Positions 18,124 to 26,954 of a DNA stretch of 64,000 nt are shown one piece after another. The stretch is taken from positions 1 to 64,000 of the forward strand of contig WRPG01000020.1 in NCBI GenBank assembly GCA_009773355.1. Reading direction: 5' to 3'. The notes under the pieces were generated by a model that did not search any database, was not told the origin of the DNA, and saw only the letters and a list, made by a program, of their open reading frames with translations. Made by a program: the position numbers and the translations under genes. Positions within the stretch are counted from its first letter, which is position 1; every line of letters begins with the position of its first letter. The stretch is from Limisphaerales bacterium. Lineage in GTDB: Bacteria > Verrucomicrobiota > Verrucomicrobiia > Limisphaerales > SXTU01.

Positions 18124-20036
18124 TGAGCGCCGAACTGTTCCGGGTGGAACGGGCCACCGGCCCGTTGCGGCGGGCGACCCGCCTGCCGCTCGAGCTGCGC
18201 CCGGAACGCTCCAATCAACTCGACCGTGAGCAGTGCCGAAGCTCGGCGGCAAGTTGCCGCCGAGAACGGGCCGGTGGCCTGTTCCACTCGGAGCAGTTCG
18301 TCCGTCTTGGCGCTTGGAGCTTGGCCATTCTATGGAGCTTGGGCTTTGTGATTTGGAGCTTCGAGGCGCGCGCCGCCGAGTTCCTTCTGCCCGAAACCCC
18401 ACTGCGCGCCGATGTCGCCCGCTTCAACGCGCTCGACACCGAGACCGTCACCAACCACATCCCGAACGCCGCCGCCGCCGACTTCCTCGCCGCGAACGCC
18501 CCGCGCTTCGACTGCCCCGACCGCGAGCTCGTCGAGATTTGGCACTTCCGCTGGTGGACCTTCCGCAAGCATCTCAAGGCCACGCCCGACGGCTTTGTCG
18601 TCACCGAGTTCCTCACGCCCGTGAAGCACGCGGGCGCGCACAACACCATCAGTTGCGCCGCCGGCTTCCACCTCGCCGAGGGCCGCTGGCTCCGCGACCC
18701 CCGCTTCCTCGACGACTACACGCGCTTCTGGCTGCGCGGCGCAAACGGCAAGCCGCAGCCGCACTTCCACAAGTTCAGCAGTTGGTTCGCCGCCGCCGTG
18801 TGGAACCGCGCGTGCGTCACCGGCGACTTCGCGTTCGCCCTCGGCCTGCTCGACGACCTCGTGGCCGACTACCGCGCGTGGGAAACCGAGCGCCGCCTGC
18901 CCAGCGGCCTCTTCTGGCAGCACGATGTGAAGGACGGCATGGAAGAATCCATCTCCGGCTCGCGCACTGCGCAGCAGCCGCGCCCCACCATCAACAGCTA
19001 CATGGTTGCCAACGCCCGCGCGATTGCCGCCCTCGCACAACTCGCGAAGCGCGCCGACTTGGCAAAGGAATTCTCCGCGAAAGCCGACGTGCTCCACCGC
19101 CTCACGTTGGACAAGCTGTGGGACAACGAAGCCAAGTTTTTCAAGGTCCTCGTAGCGCGAGATTCCAATCTCGCGAAAGGCGCAACCGAACGCAGCGAAC
19201 GCGTCTCTTCCCTCGCCCCCACCGGGGGAGAGGGCCGGGGTGAGGGGGCCGTTGCGCCGACGCCCACCCGAACACCCACCCCATTCTCCTCCGCCCGCGA
19301 AGCCATCGGCTACGTCCCGTGGATGTTCTCGCTCCCCGACGCCCGCCACGCCGACGCCTGGCTCCAACTCACCGACCCCGCCGGATTCCACGCGCCCTTC
19401 GGCCTCACCACCGCCGAGCGCCGTCACCCCGCCTTCCGCACCCACGGCACCGGTAAATGCGAATGGGACGGCCCCGTCTGGCCCTTCGCGACTTCGCAAA
19501 CTCTCCTCGGCCTCGCGAATTTTCTCCGCGCTCCAAGCCCCCGAGCCGGCGACTTGCAGTCGCCGTCCGCCGCGTCCGGCACGCCAAAGCACGGCGATTA
19601 CAAATCGCCGGCACTGCCCACCCGCGCCGACTACCTCGCCACCCTCCTCACCTACACTCGTTCCCACCGCTTCAACGCCCAGCCCTATATCGGCGAATAC
19701 CTCGACGAAGTCACCGGCGCGTGGCTCAAGGGCAACCACGAGCGCAGCCGCCACTACAACCACTCGCTCTTCGCCGACCTCGTCATCACCGGCCTCGTCG
19801 GCCTCACCCCGCGCCCCGACGACATCGTCGAAATCCACCCGCTGCTCCCCGAGGGCACGTGGGATTGGTTCTGCCTCGACGCGATTCCCTACCACGGCCG
19901 CACGCTCACGATTCTCTGGGACAAAACCGGCGCGCGTTACGGAAAGGGCGCTGGCCTCCGCCTCTACGCCGATGGCAAACTCCTCGCCACAACCAACCAC
20001 CTCACCCGCGTGACCGCCCAGTTGCCACCGAGATGA
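18123..20036 (+). CDS. MGH1-like (alpha/alpha-toroid) glycoside hydrolase
   Basis: 637 aa from ATG 18123, which overlaps the preceding TAA (TAATG). The catalytic part contains WHFRWWTFRKHL, NTISCAAGFHL, GLFWQHDVKDGMEESISGS and CEWDGPVWPFATSQTLLGL, as in MGH1/GH63-like proteins of plant-cell-wall loci. Unusually, residues 1-75 before the signal-like helix (LGAWSLAILWSLGFVIWSF) and two internal segments (SLAPTGGEGRGEGA; SPRAGDLQSPSAASG) are translated palindromic repeats. The frame is kept, so the inserts are probably tolerated surface loops. The true start may be downstream of the first repeat. Confidence 0.82.
   Translation: MSAELFRVERATGPLRRATRLPLELRPERSNQLDREQCRSSAASCRRERAGGLFHSEQFVRLGAWSLAILWSLGFVIWSFEARAAEFLLPETPLRADVARFNALDTETVTNHIPNAAAADFLAANAPRFDCPDRELVEIWHFRWWTFRKHLKATPDGFVVTEFLTPVKHAGAHNTISCAAGFHLAEGRWLRDPRFLDDYTRFWLRGANGKPQPHFHKFSSWFAAAVWNRACVTGDFAFALGLLDDLVADYRAWETERRLPSGLFWQHDVKDGMEESISGSRTAQQPRPTINSYMVANARAIAALAQLAKRADLAKEFSAKADVLHRLTLDKLWDNEAKFFKVLVARDSNLAKGATERSERVSSLAPTGGEGRGEGAVAPTPTRTPTPFSSAREAIGYVPWMFSLPDARHADAWLQLTDPAGFHAPFGLTTAERRHPAFRTHGTGKCEWDGPVWPFATSQTLLGLANFLRAPSPRAGDLQSPSAASGTPKHGDYKSPALPTRADYLATLLTYTRSHRFNAQPYIGEYLDEVTGAWLKGNHERSRHYNHSLFADLVITGLVGLTPRPDDIVEIHPLLPEGTWDWFCLDAIPYHGRTLTILWDKTGARYGKGAGLRLYADGKLLATTNHLTRVTAQLPPR
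18136..18297. repeat. Palindromic element at the 5' end of the MGH1-like gene
   Basis: Ends mirror each other: gttccgggtggaacgggcc at the left and ggcctgttccactcgg at the right, with GC-rich inner stems. It is open in the gene's frame and encodes the arginine-rich residues before the signal helix. Confidence 0.7.
19150..19249. repeat. Two short palindromes inside coding sequence
   Basis: A hairpin gcgagattccaatctcgc (19155-19174) is followed by a second module, cctcgcccccaccggggg then gagggccggggtgaggg (19211-19245), also found at 20.1-20.25 kb. Both are read in-frame in the MGH1-like protein. Confidence 0.75.
19545..19612. repeat. GCCGGCGACTTGCAGTCGCC palindromic element, copy 1 (in coding sequence)
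   Basis: Left end gccggcgacttgcagtcgcc and right end ggcgattacaaatcgccggc are inverted. Translated in-frame as AGDLQSP...GDYKSPA. The same element occurs in the MFS transporter at 41317-41384. Confidence 0.85.
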
Positions 20037-23000
20037 ACGAGTGCGCCCAATCCAATGCCGTAGGAGACGACGTGAGGAGTCTCAAACTGCTTGCCGGTCG
20101 TGGCACGCGTTCTCCCTCACCCCGGCCCTCTCCCGCTGGGAGAGGGAGAAACGCACTCCGCTTCCTGCCGACAGGAACACCAAAGCACTTCGACCGCTGG
20201 CTGACTTCCCCCCTCTCCCAGCGGGAGAGGGCCGGGGTGAGGGAGAAAACTTTCATCCTTCTCACCGCCCTACTTCTCACCACTGCCACCACCTTCGCCG
20301 CCCCGAAGCCATATCCCATCATCTCCCTCGCCCCCGACGGCAAGCTCGCCTACGACCTCGACGCGCGCGGCAACCGCCCGCCCGACTTCTCCACTTGTGG
20401 CTACGCCGGCCAGGAGCGCCCCATCCCCGACGCCCCCATCCGCATCGCCGTCGCGGCGCAGCCCGGCGACGCCACCGCCCGCATCCAGCGCGCGATTGAC
20501 CACGTCGCGTCGCTCGCGCCCGACACGAACGGCCTGCGCGGCGCGGTGCTCTTGCTCGCCGGTCGCCACGAAATCCACGGCGCGCTCCACCTCCGCGCCA
20601 GCGGCATCGTCCTGCGCGGTCAAGGCCCAGGCAAAACCACTCTCGTCGCCGCCGGCCTCGACCGCCGCACGCTCATCCAAGTTCGCGGCCAACCCATCGG
20701 CCCCACCAGTCCCGTCGGTCCCCTTCGCCCTACTTTTTCCATCACCGACACCTACGCCCCCGTCGGCAGCACCACGCTCGGCTTGTTCAACCCCACCGGC
20801 CTCGCGCCCGGCACCCGCCTCCTCATCACCCGACCCAGCACGCGCGAATGGATTACCAAACTCGGCATGACCGGCTTCGGCGACGGCAGCGATTGGCGTT
20901 TCATCTGGCGACCCGGCTCCCGCGACCTCGTCTGGGACCGCACCATCACAGCCGTTTCCGGCGACCGCATCACGCTCGACGCGCCCATCACCACCGCGCT
21001 CGAAGCCGAGTTCGGCGGCGGCACCGTGGCGACTTACTCGTGGCCCGGTCGCGTGGAAAACATCGGCATCGAAAACCTCCGCCTCGAATCCGCGCACGAC
21101 CCGAAGAACGCGAAGGACGAGAACCACGCGTGGTTCGCCATCACGATGGAGCACGCCCGCGACGCGTGGGTCCGCCAAGTCACCTTCGCGCACTTCGCCG
21201 GTTCCGCCGTCGCGCTGTGGGAAAGCACGTCGCGCGTGACCGTGCAGGACTGCCTCTCGCTCGCGCCCGTCTCAGAGGACGCTGGCGGTCGCCGCAACAC
21301 CTTCTTCACCGCCGGCCAGCAAACGCTCTTCCTCCGCTGCTGGGCCGAGCGCGGGCGACACGACTTCGCCGTCGGCCACTGCGCCGCCGGCCCAAACGCC
21401 TTCGTGCAATGCGAGTCGTCGCAGCCCACGCGCGACAGCGGGGCCATCGAGAGCTGGGCCAGCGGCACGCTCTTCGACGGCGTCTCGGTGGACGGCCACG
21501 GCTTGAGCTTCGCGAATCGCGGCAGCGCGAACCAAGGCGCGGGCTGGTCCGCTGCGAACTCCGTTTTCTGGAATTGCTCCGCCGCGCTCATCCGCCTCGC
21601 GAGCCCGCCGGGCGCGCAGAACTGGGCATTCGGCTCGTGGGCTGAGTTCGAGGGCGATGGCGTCTGGCGCAGTTCAAACGAGTTCGCGAAGCCTGAAAGC
21701 CTCTTCGCCGCGCAGCTCAAAGACCGCCTCGGCCCCGCCGCCGTCGCGCGACTCCAGCTCTTCCCGCGCGGCTCCGGCGATTCCAGCACGAACCCCTCGC
21801 TCGAACTCGCCGCCCGCCTCACCGCCGCCGCCCGCGAGCGCTTCCCGCAGTTGCGCGATTACATCGCGAGCGCTCCGCAGCGCGCGCCGATTCCGAGCGA
21901 GCCGGGCAACACACAGCGCGCTGAATCGCTCCCTCCCTATTCCCCATCTCCTATTCCCCATTCCCTCGGCCTCGCTGTCTCGAACGGCTGGCTCGTCTCC
22001 GACGGCAAACTCCTTATCGGCCAGCAGACCGAAGTCGCGTGGTGGCGCGGCCACACGCGCGTGGCCGAGGCCACAAACTTCGGCGTCGCCCTCACGCGCT
22101 TCGTGCCCGGCCGCACCGGCCCCGGCCTCACGGACGACTTGCCGCAACTCACCGATTCGCTCGCCACGCGCGGTGTCGCTGCCCTCAACCACAATTACGG
22201 CCTCTGGTATGACCGCCGCCGCGACGACCACCAACGCGTCCGTCGCGCGACCGGCGATGTCTGGCCGCCCTTCTTCGAGCAGCCCTTCGCGCGCAGCGGC
22301 ACCGGCACCGCGTGGGACGGCCTGAGCCGCTACGACCTCACCCAGTTCAACCCGTGGTATTGGAGCCGCCTCCGCGAGTTCGCCGCGCTCGCCGAGCCGC
22401 GCGGCCTCGTGCTGTTTCACCAGCACTACTTCCAGCACAACATCCTCGAAGCCGGCGCGCACTGGACCGACTCGCCGTGGCGCAGCGCGAACAACGTCAA
22501 CGAAACCGGCTTCCCCGAGCCGCCGCCCTACGCCGGCGACAAACGCATCTTCCTCGCCGAGCAGTTCTACGACCTGAGCAATCCCGTCCACCGCGACTTG
22601 CACCGTCGCTTCATCCGCCAGTGCCTAGACAACTTCACCGGCCAGCCCAACGTCATCCACTTCACCAGCGCCGAGTTCACCGGCCCGCAGCACTTCGTCG
22701 AGTTCTGGCTCGACACGATTGCGGAGTGGAAGCGCGACGTAGCGCGACTTTCCAAAGTCGCGTCCCCCGCCGCTTCCAACCGCCCAAACGCGAGTTTGGA
22801 AACTCGCGCTACGCTCATCGCGTTGAGCACCACCAAAGACGTCCAGGACGCCCTCCTCGCCGACGCCGCTCGCGCCCCGCTCGTGGACGTGATTGACCTC
22901 CGCTACTGGTGGCGCACGGACAAGGGCGACTTCACCCCAGCCGGCGGCCAAAACCTCGCGCCACGCCAGTTCGAGCGGCAGTTCCGCGGCGGTCGGCCGA

Positions 23001-23422
23001 AGGACCACAACCTCGCCGCGATGGCCGCCGAGTATCGCGCGAAGTTCCCGGCCAAGCCCGTGCTCGCGAGCGTCGGCGAACCCGGCTGGGCCTACCTCTG
23101 CGCCGGCGGCTCGCTCCCGAACCTTCCTCAAACCACCGACGCAAAACTCCTCGCCGCCATCCCGCGCATGACCCCGTGGCGCGCCGACGCCGCGAAGAAA
23201 CAGTGGGCGCTACGCGAGCCGGGCAAGCAGATGTTCGTCTTCTTCGGCGGCGCAGCGGAAGTGGATTTGTCCGGCGAGAGCGGCGCGTTTGCCGTGACGC
23301 AGATTGATTTGAAGACCGGTCAGCTCAAGCCGCAGGCCCTTGCCATCACCGCGAGTGGCGTGACCAAGATTTCCTCCGCCGAAGGCCCCGGTGTCTTCTG
23401 GCTGCAAAAGCTGAACCCATGA
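20033..23422 (+). CDS. Secreted beta-helix plus DUF6298 protein
   Basis: 1129 aa if ATG 20033 (ATGA overlap) is used. Its first 68 residues are translated repeats; a GTG at 20237 would start directly before a clean signal peptide (REKTFILLTALLLTTATTFA) with a GGAGAGG site donated by the repeat. Residues about 100-600 form a right-handed beta-helix (GAVLLLAGRHEIHGALHL, IENLRLESAHDPKNA), the rest a DUF6298-like TIM-barrel domain (GLWYDRRRDDHQRV, FNPWYWSRLREFA, FHQHYFQHNILEAG, VGEPGWAY). Likely a large polysaccharide-active enzyme. Another palindrome is embedded at 22738-22814. Confidence 0.82.
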   Translation: MNECAQSNAVGDDVRSLKLLAGRGTRSPSPRPSPAGRGRNALRFLPTGTPKHFDRWLTSPLSQRERAGVREKTFILLTALLLTTATTFAAPKPYPIISLAPDGKLAYDLDARGNRPPDFSTCGYAGQERPIPDAPIRIAVAAQPGDATARIQRAIDHVASLAPDTNGLRGAVLLLAGRHEIHGALHLRASGIVLRGQGPGKTTLVAAGLDRRTLIQVRGQPIGPTSPVGPLRPTFSITDTYAPVGSTTLGLFNPTGLAPGTRLLITRPSTREWITKLGMTGFGDGSDWRFIWRPGSRDLVWDRTITAVSGDRITLDAPITTALEAEFGGGTVATYSWPGRVENIGIENLRLESAHDPKNAKDENHAWFAITMEHARDAWVRQVTFAHFAGSAVALWESTSRVTVQDCLSLAPVSEDAGGRRNTFFTAGQQTLFLRCWAERGRHDFAVGHCAAGPNAFVQCESSQPTRDSGAIESWASGTLFDGVSVDGHGLSFANRGSANQGAGWSAANSVFWNCSAALIRLASPPGAQNWAFGSWAEFEGDGVWRSSNEFAKPESLFAAQLKDRLGPAAVARLQLFPRGSGDSSTNPSLELAARLTAAARERFPQLRDYIASAPQRAPIPSEPGNTQRAESLPPYSPSPIPHSLGLAVSNGWLVSDGKLLIGQQTEVAWWRGHTRVAEATNFGVALTRFVPGRTGPGLTDDLPQLTDSLATRGVAALNHNYGLWYDRRRDDHQRVRRATGDVWPPFFEQPFARSGTGTAWDGLSRYDLTQFNPWYWSRLREFAALAEPRGLVLFHQHYFQHNILEAGAHWTDSPWRSANNVNETGFPEPPPYAGDKRIFLAEQFYDLSNPVHRDLHRRFIRQCLDNFTGQPNVIHFTSAEFTGPQHFVEFWLDTIAEWKRDVARLSKVASPAASNRPNASLETRATLIALSTTKDVQDALLADAARAPLVDVIDLRYWWRTDKGDFTPAGGQNLAPRQFERQFRGGRPKDHNLAAMAAEYRAKFPAKPVLASVGEPGWAYLCAGGSLPNLPQTTDAKLLAAIPRMTPWRADAAKKQWALREPGKQMFVFFGGAAEVDLSGESGAFAVTQIDLKTGQLKPQALAITASGVTKISSAEGPGVFWLQKLNP
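20060..20086. repeat. GTAGGAGACGACGTGAGGAG element, half copy
   Basis: Left half of the element that is complete at 36755-36823 and 38156-38235; here it encodes GDDVRSLK in the N-terminus of the DUF6298 protein. A second half copy ends the HNH gene at 40245. Confidence 0.85.
20110..20250. repeat. CCTCACCCCGGCCCTCTCCC inverted pair in the 5' end of a gene
   Basis: Left end ctcaccccggccctctccc with an inner hairpin cccgctgggagaggg; right end ccctctcccagcgggagagg continuing into gccggggtgaggg. The pair brackets about 60 bp and supplies a potential ribosome-binding site and GTG start for the DUF6298 gene. Confidence 0.85.
22738..22814. repeat. Palindromic element in the DUF6298 gene
   Basis: cgtagcgcgactttccaaag...and...ctttgg-like right arm gagtttggaaactcgcgcta: outer CGTAGCGCG/CGCGCTACG arms are inverted and each half contains its own hairpin. 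Translated as VARLSKVASPAASNRPNASLETRA without breaking the frame. Confidence 0.8.
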
Positions 23423-24585
23423 ACGTCGCCATTTCCCCGGAGCGCGGACGCCCACGTCCGCAGCCCGTAGCGCCGACCGCACCCCAACGGGGTGCCGGAA
23501 TACAGCCCGGGGTTGGCGTGGCGCAGCGGAGCCTACCCTGGGTGGAGCACCCGATGGGTTTGTGCCCTGAAGGGGCACCGGAACGGCGCGCGAGTTTGAG
23601 CGCTTCCGCCGCCCCTTCAGGGCGGATGCATTTTTCGGTGTCCGATACCCAGGGTAGCGCTGCGCGCAACCCGGGGCTGTATTCCGGTGCCCCGTTGGGG
23701 CACACCGAAACACGCCGTCACTTCCTCGCCGCTTCGCTCACCGCGCTGGCTGCCGCCGCACTTCCTTCCCCCGCCGCCGAAGCCGCCCTGCGCTACCGCA
23801 TCGCTGTGTGTGATTGGATGATTCTCAAGCGCCAGAAACTCGGCGCGTTCCAGCTCACGAAAGACATCGGCGCGGACGGGCTCGAAGTGGACATGGGTTC
23901 GCTCGGCGAGCGCGAGACGTTCGAGAACGAACTGGCCAAGCCGGAGGTTCGCGAGCAGTTCCTCGCGAAGGCCCGCGAGCTGGGCCTCGGCATTTCGTCG
24001 CTCGCGATGTCGGGCTTTTACGCGCAGTCGTTCGCCGAGCGGCCCACGGTGCCGCGCATGGTGCAGGACACCGTGGACACGATGCTTGCGATGGGCGTGA
24101 AGGTCGCGTTCCTCCCGCTCGGCGTGCGCGGCGACCTTGTGAAGCATCCCGAGCTGCGGCCCGCCATCGTCGCGCGGCTGCGGGCGGCGGGCGCGCAGGC
24201 GGCGAAGGCCGGCGTGGTCATCGGCGTCGAGACCGCGCTCGCGGCGAAGGACGAGGTGAAGCTGCTCGAAGACATCGGCTCGCCCGCGATTCGCAGCTAC
24301 TTCAACTTCGCCAACGCACTGCAAAACGGCCGCGACCTGCTCGCCGAGTTGCGGACCTTGGGCAAGGACCGCATCTGCCAAATCCATTGCACCGACGAGG
24401 ACGGCGTGTGGTTGGAGGAAAACAAGCGCCTCGACCTGCCCGCCGTGAAACGCGTGCTCGACGACATGGGCTGGCGCGGCTGGCTGGTCATCGAGCGCAG
24501 CCGCAGCGCAAAGAACGGGCGCGACGTGAAAGGCAACTTCGGCGCGAACACGCGGTATCTGAAAAAGGTTTTCCAAGGCGCATGA
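23419..24585 (+). CDS. Exported TIM-barrel sugar isomerase/epimerase-like protein
   Basis: 388 aa from ATG 23419 (ATGA overlap). Residues 8-95 are a translated 225-bp repeat; the genuine protein appears to begin near TTG 23695 or shortly after, with an RR-type export signal (TRRHFLAASLTALAAAALPS). The barrel shows GADGLEVDMGSLGERETFEN, GVVIGVETALAAKDEVKLL, RICQIHCTDEDGVWLEE and WLVIERSRSAKNGRDV, as in xylose-isomerase-like proteins of polysaccharide loci. The substrate is unknown. Start ambiguity is real: the repeat sits exactly between the overlapping ATG and the signal sequence. Confidence 0.85.
   Translation: MNVAISPERGRPRPQPVAPTAPQRGAGIQPGVGVAQRSLPWVEHPMGLCPEGAPERRASLSASAAPSGRMHFSVSDTQGSAARNPGLYSGAPLGHTETRRHFLAASLTALAAAALPSPAAEAALRYRIAVCDWMILKRQKLGAFQLTKDIGADGLEVDMGSLGERETFENELAKPEVREQFLAKARELGLGISSLAMSGFYAQSFAERPTVPRMVQDTVDTMLAMGVKVAFLPLGVRGDLVKHPELRPAIVARLRAAGAQAAKAGVVIGVETALAAKDEVKLLEDIGSPAIRSYFNFANALQNGRDLLAELRTLGKDRICQIHCTDEDGVWLEENKRLDLPAVKRVLDDMGWRGWLVIERSRSAKNGRDVKGNFGANTRYLKKVFQGA
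23439..23463. repeat. GCGGACGCCC(A/G)CGTCCGC hairpin, copy 1
   Basis: Short palindrome ggagcgcggacgcccacgtc with its right arm; the same module recurs at 24866-24890, both next to the 225-bp repeat. Confidence 0.8.
23479..23704. repeat. 225-bp palindromic repeat, copy 1
   Basis: Begins caccccaacggggtgccgga and ends with its inverse (tccggtgccccgttggggca). Inner arms cccggggttggcg / cgcaacccggggctg and ccctgaaggggc / gccccttcaggg are also inverted. Near-identical to 24636-24860. No transposase is encoded, so a MITE-like element. Confidence 0.9.
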
Positions 24586-26954
24586 GAGTTCGCGTCTCCA
24601 ATCAGCAGGAGCAGGTGCAATTCGCTGTTGGCGTCGCACCCCAACGGGGTGCTGGAATACAGCCCAGGGTTGGCGGAGCGAAGCAAAGCCTACCCTGGGT
24701 TACGCGCCCAAACGGTTTGTGCCCTGAAGGGGCACTGGAGGATGTCGTGCGTCAGAAAGGTTACGCCGCCCCTTCAGGGCGGAGATTTCTTTGTGCCTCG
24801 TTACCCAGGGTAGCGCTGCGCGCAACCCTGGGCTGTATTCCGGTGCCCCGTTGGGGCACAGATACGGAGCGCGGACGCCCGCGTCCGCAGTGCATCGAGG
24901 CTCTTGTGGTGCTCTTGATTTGCTTCGTCACCGGCTGGGCCTCTGCCGCTCCCGCGCCACTGCTCGACACCTCCCGCAGCCCACACGCGAAGCTCCAACC
25001 CGCTGCGCTCAACGAGGTGCGCTGGACCGAGGGCTTTTGGGCGCAGCGCTTCGAGTCGTGCCGCACGCAGATGTTGCCGGCGATGTGGGAGCTGATGAGC
25101 GGGACGAACCGCTCGCACTACCTGGAGAACTTCCGCATTGCTGCCGGACTCGCCGAAGGTCGCCCACGCGGTGCGCCGTTCAACGACGGGGATTTCTACA
25201 AGCTGCTTGAAGCCTCGTGCGCGTCGCTGGCCATCGCGCCGGACCGTGAGTTGGAGCGGCGCGTGGAGGACGCCATCGCGGTCATCGCGCGGGCGCAGCG
25301 GGCGGACGGCTATCTACACACGCCCGTGCTCATCCGCGCGCGGCAGGGTGACACGAACGCCGTCGCCTTCCGCGACCGGAACAACTTCGAGATGTATAAC
25401 CTCGGCCACTTGATGACGACCGCGTGCGTGCATCACCGCGTCACGGGCCGGACGAACTTGCTCGCGGTCGCGCGGCGCGCGGCGGACTTCCTTGATGCGA
25501 CATTTCGCGGTGCGTCGCCGGAGGTGGCGCGGAGTTCCGTTTGCCCGTCGCACTACATGGGGATGGTGGAGATTTACCGCGTCACGCGGGAGCCGCGTTA
25601 CCTTGCGCTGGCGCAGAAGTTCTTCGCGCTCCGCAGCCAAATCACTGACGGCGGCGATGATAATCAGGACCGCGTTCCGTTCGCGCAGCAGACCAACGCC
25701 GTGGGCCACGCGGTGCGCGCGAACTATCTCTTCGCCGGCGCGGCCGACCTCTTCATGGAGACGGGCGATCCGGCGCTGTGGCGCACACTCGGCGCGGTGT
25801 GGACGAACGTCGTCACGCGCAAGCTCTACCTCACGGGCGCGTGCGGCGCGCTTTACGACGGCGCGTCGCCGGCTGGCAGCAAAGACCAGAAAACCATCAC
25901 GCGCACGCATCAGGCGTATGGCCGCGACTTCCAGCTCCCGAACACGACGGCGCACGCGGAGACCTGCGCGAACATCGGCAACGTGCTGTGGAACTGGCGG
26001 ATGTTCCTCGCGACGGGCGAGGCGCGCTTCGTGGATGTGCTGGAGCAGACGCTTTACAACTCGGTGCTGTCCGGCGTCGCGCTCGACGGGACGAACTACT
26101 TCTACACAAATCCGCTGCGTGTCACGGAACCGATGCCGGTGGCGCTGCGTTGGTCGCGGTCGCGCGCGCCGTTCGTCAGCTCGTTCTGCTGCCCGCCGAA
26201 TGTGGTGCGGACAGTCGCTGAGGTGAACGGCTACGCCTACGCGAAGTCGCCGGGCGCGCTGTGGGTGAACTTGTATGGCGCGGGCGAGTGGCGGACGGAA
26301 GTCGCGCCGGGCGTGCCGGTGAAGCTCGCGCAAGACACGGCGTATCCGTGGAACGGGCGCGTGCGGCTGGCGGTGTCGCCTGGCAAGCCGGAAGAGTTCG
26401 CGCTGAAGCTGCGTGTGCCGGGCTGGGCGAAGAACGCGATGATTCGCGTGAACGGAGCGCAAGTGTCCAACCTGCGCGACGCGCCGGCGGGCGACCGCGC
26501 AGGATGGACTCCTGCGCTCCAGCCCAGCACCTACTTCACGCTGCACCGGACGTGGCAGCCGGGCGATGTGGTGGAACTGGATTTCCCGATGCCTGCCGTG
26601 CTGGTGGAAGCGAACCCGCTCGTGGAGGAGACCTTGAACCAAGTCGCCGTGAAGCGCGGGCCGGTGGTGTATTGCGTGGAGTCGGCGGACTTGAAGGGGG
26701 CGAAGGTGAGCGAGATGTCCCTGCCCGCGAACGCGGACTTGCTGCCGCGTTTTGACCAGCGGCTGCTCGGCGGCGTGGCCGTGGTGGATGCGCTGCTGAC
26801 GGTGCGGCCGCAGGGCGATTGGGACGGGAAACTTTTCCGCGAAGTGGAAACGCGCCCGAGCCGGGCGGTGAAGGCGCAGTTCGTGCCGTATTTCGCGTGG
26901 GGCAATCGGGGCGCGGGCGAGATGAGCGTGTGGCTGCCGGTGGAGACAAAATGA
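24582..26954 (+). CDS. GH127-like (DUF1680) glycoside hydrolase, beta-L-arabinofuranosidase type
   Basis: 790 aa from ATG 24582 (ATGA overlap); residues about 18-103 are the second 225-bp repeat and a hairpin. A GTG at 24906 with GAGG upstream, just before VVLLICFVTGWASA, is a plausible true start. The catalytic domain shows FWAQRFESCRTQMLPAM, HYLENFRIAAGLAEG, FNDGDFYKLLEA, the metal/nucleophile cysteine segment SSFCCPPNVVRTVAEV, and a C-terminal beta-domain. GH127 enzymes release arabinofuranose from plant polymers. A neighbouring DUF3826 gene is a frequent companion. Confidence 0.88.
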   Translation: MRVRVSNQQEQVQFAVGVAPQRGAGIQPRVGGAKQSLPWVTRPNGLCPEGALEDVVRQKGYAAPSGRRFLCASLPRVALRATLGCIPVPRWGTDTERGRPRPQCIEALVVLLICFVTGWASAAPAPLLDTSRSPHAKLQPAALNEVRWTEGFWAQRFESCRTQMLPAMWELMSGTNRSHYLENFRIAAGLAEGRPRGAPFNDGDFYKLLEASCASLAIAPDRELERRVEDAIAVIARAQRADGYLHTPVLIRARQGDTNAVAFRDRNNFEMYNLGHLMTTACVHHRVTGRTNLLAVARRAADFLDATFRGASPEVARSSVCPSHYMGMVEIYRVTREPRYLALAQKFFALRSQITDGGDDNQDRVPFAQQTNAVGHAVRANYLFAGAADLFMETGDPALWRTLGAVWTNVVTRKLYLTGACGALYDGASPAGSKDQKTITRTHQAYGRDFQLPNTTAHAETCANIGNVLWNWRMFLATGEARFVDVLEQTLYNSVLSGVALDGTNYFYTNPLRVTEPMPVALRWSRSRAPFVSSFCCPPNVVRTVAEVNGYAYAKSPGALWVNLYGAGEWRTEVAPGVPVKLAQDTAYPWNGRVRLAVSPGKPEEFALKLRVPGWAKNAMIRVNGAQVSNLRDAPAGDRAGWTPALQPSTYFTLHRTWQPGDVVELDFPMPAVLVEANPLVEETLNQVAVKRGPVVYCVESADLKGAKVSEMSLPANADLLPRFDQRLLGGVAVVDALLTVRPQGDWDGKLFREVETRPSRAVKAQFVPYFAWGNRGAGEMSVWLPVETK
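24636..24860. repeat. 225-bp palindromic repeat, copy 2
   Basis: Second copy of the element at 23479-23704 in the same orientation, with the same terminal inverted arms (caccccaacggggtgctgga ... ggtgccccgttggggcac). It is open in the GH127 frame. Confidence 0.9.
24866..24890. repeat. GCGGACGCCC(A/G)CGTCCGC hairpin, copy 2
   Basis: Copy of the 23439-23463 hairpin, here on the right side of the 225-bp repeat. Confidence 0.8.

Noticed and set aside
18330-20000. Long open frame on the minus strand opposite the MGH1-like gene
   Set aside because: GC-rich third positions of the plus-strand gene create it; its product is low-complexity and has no family features.
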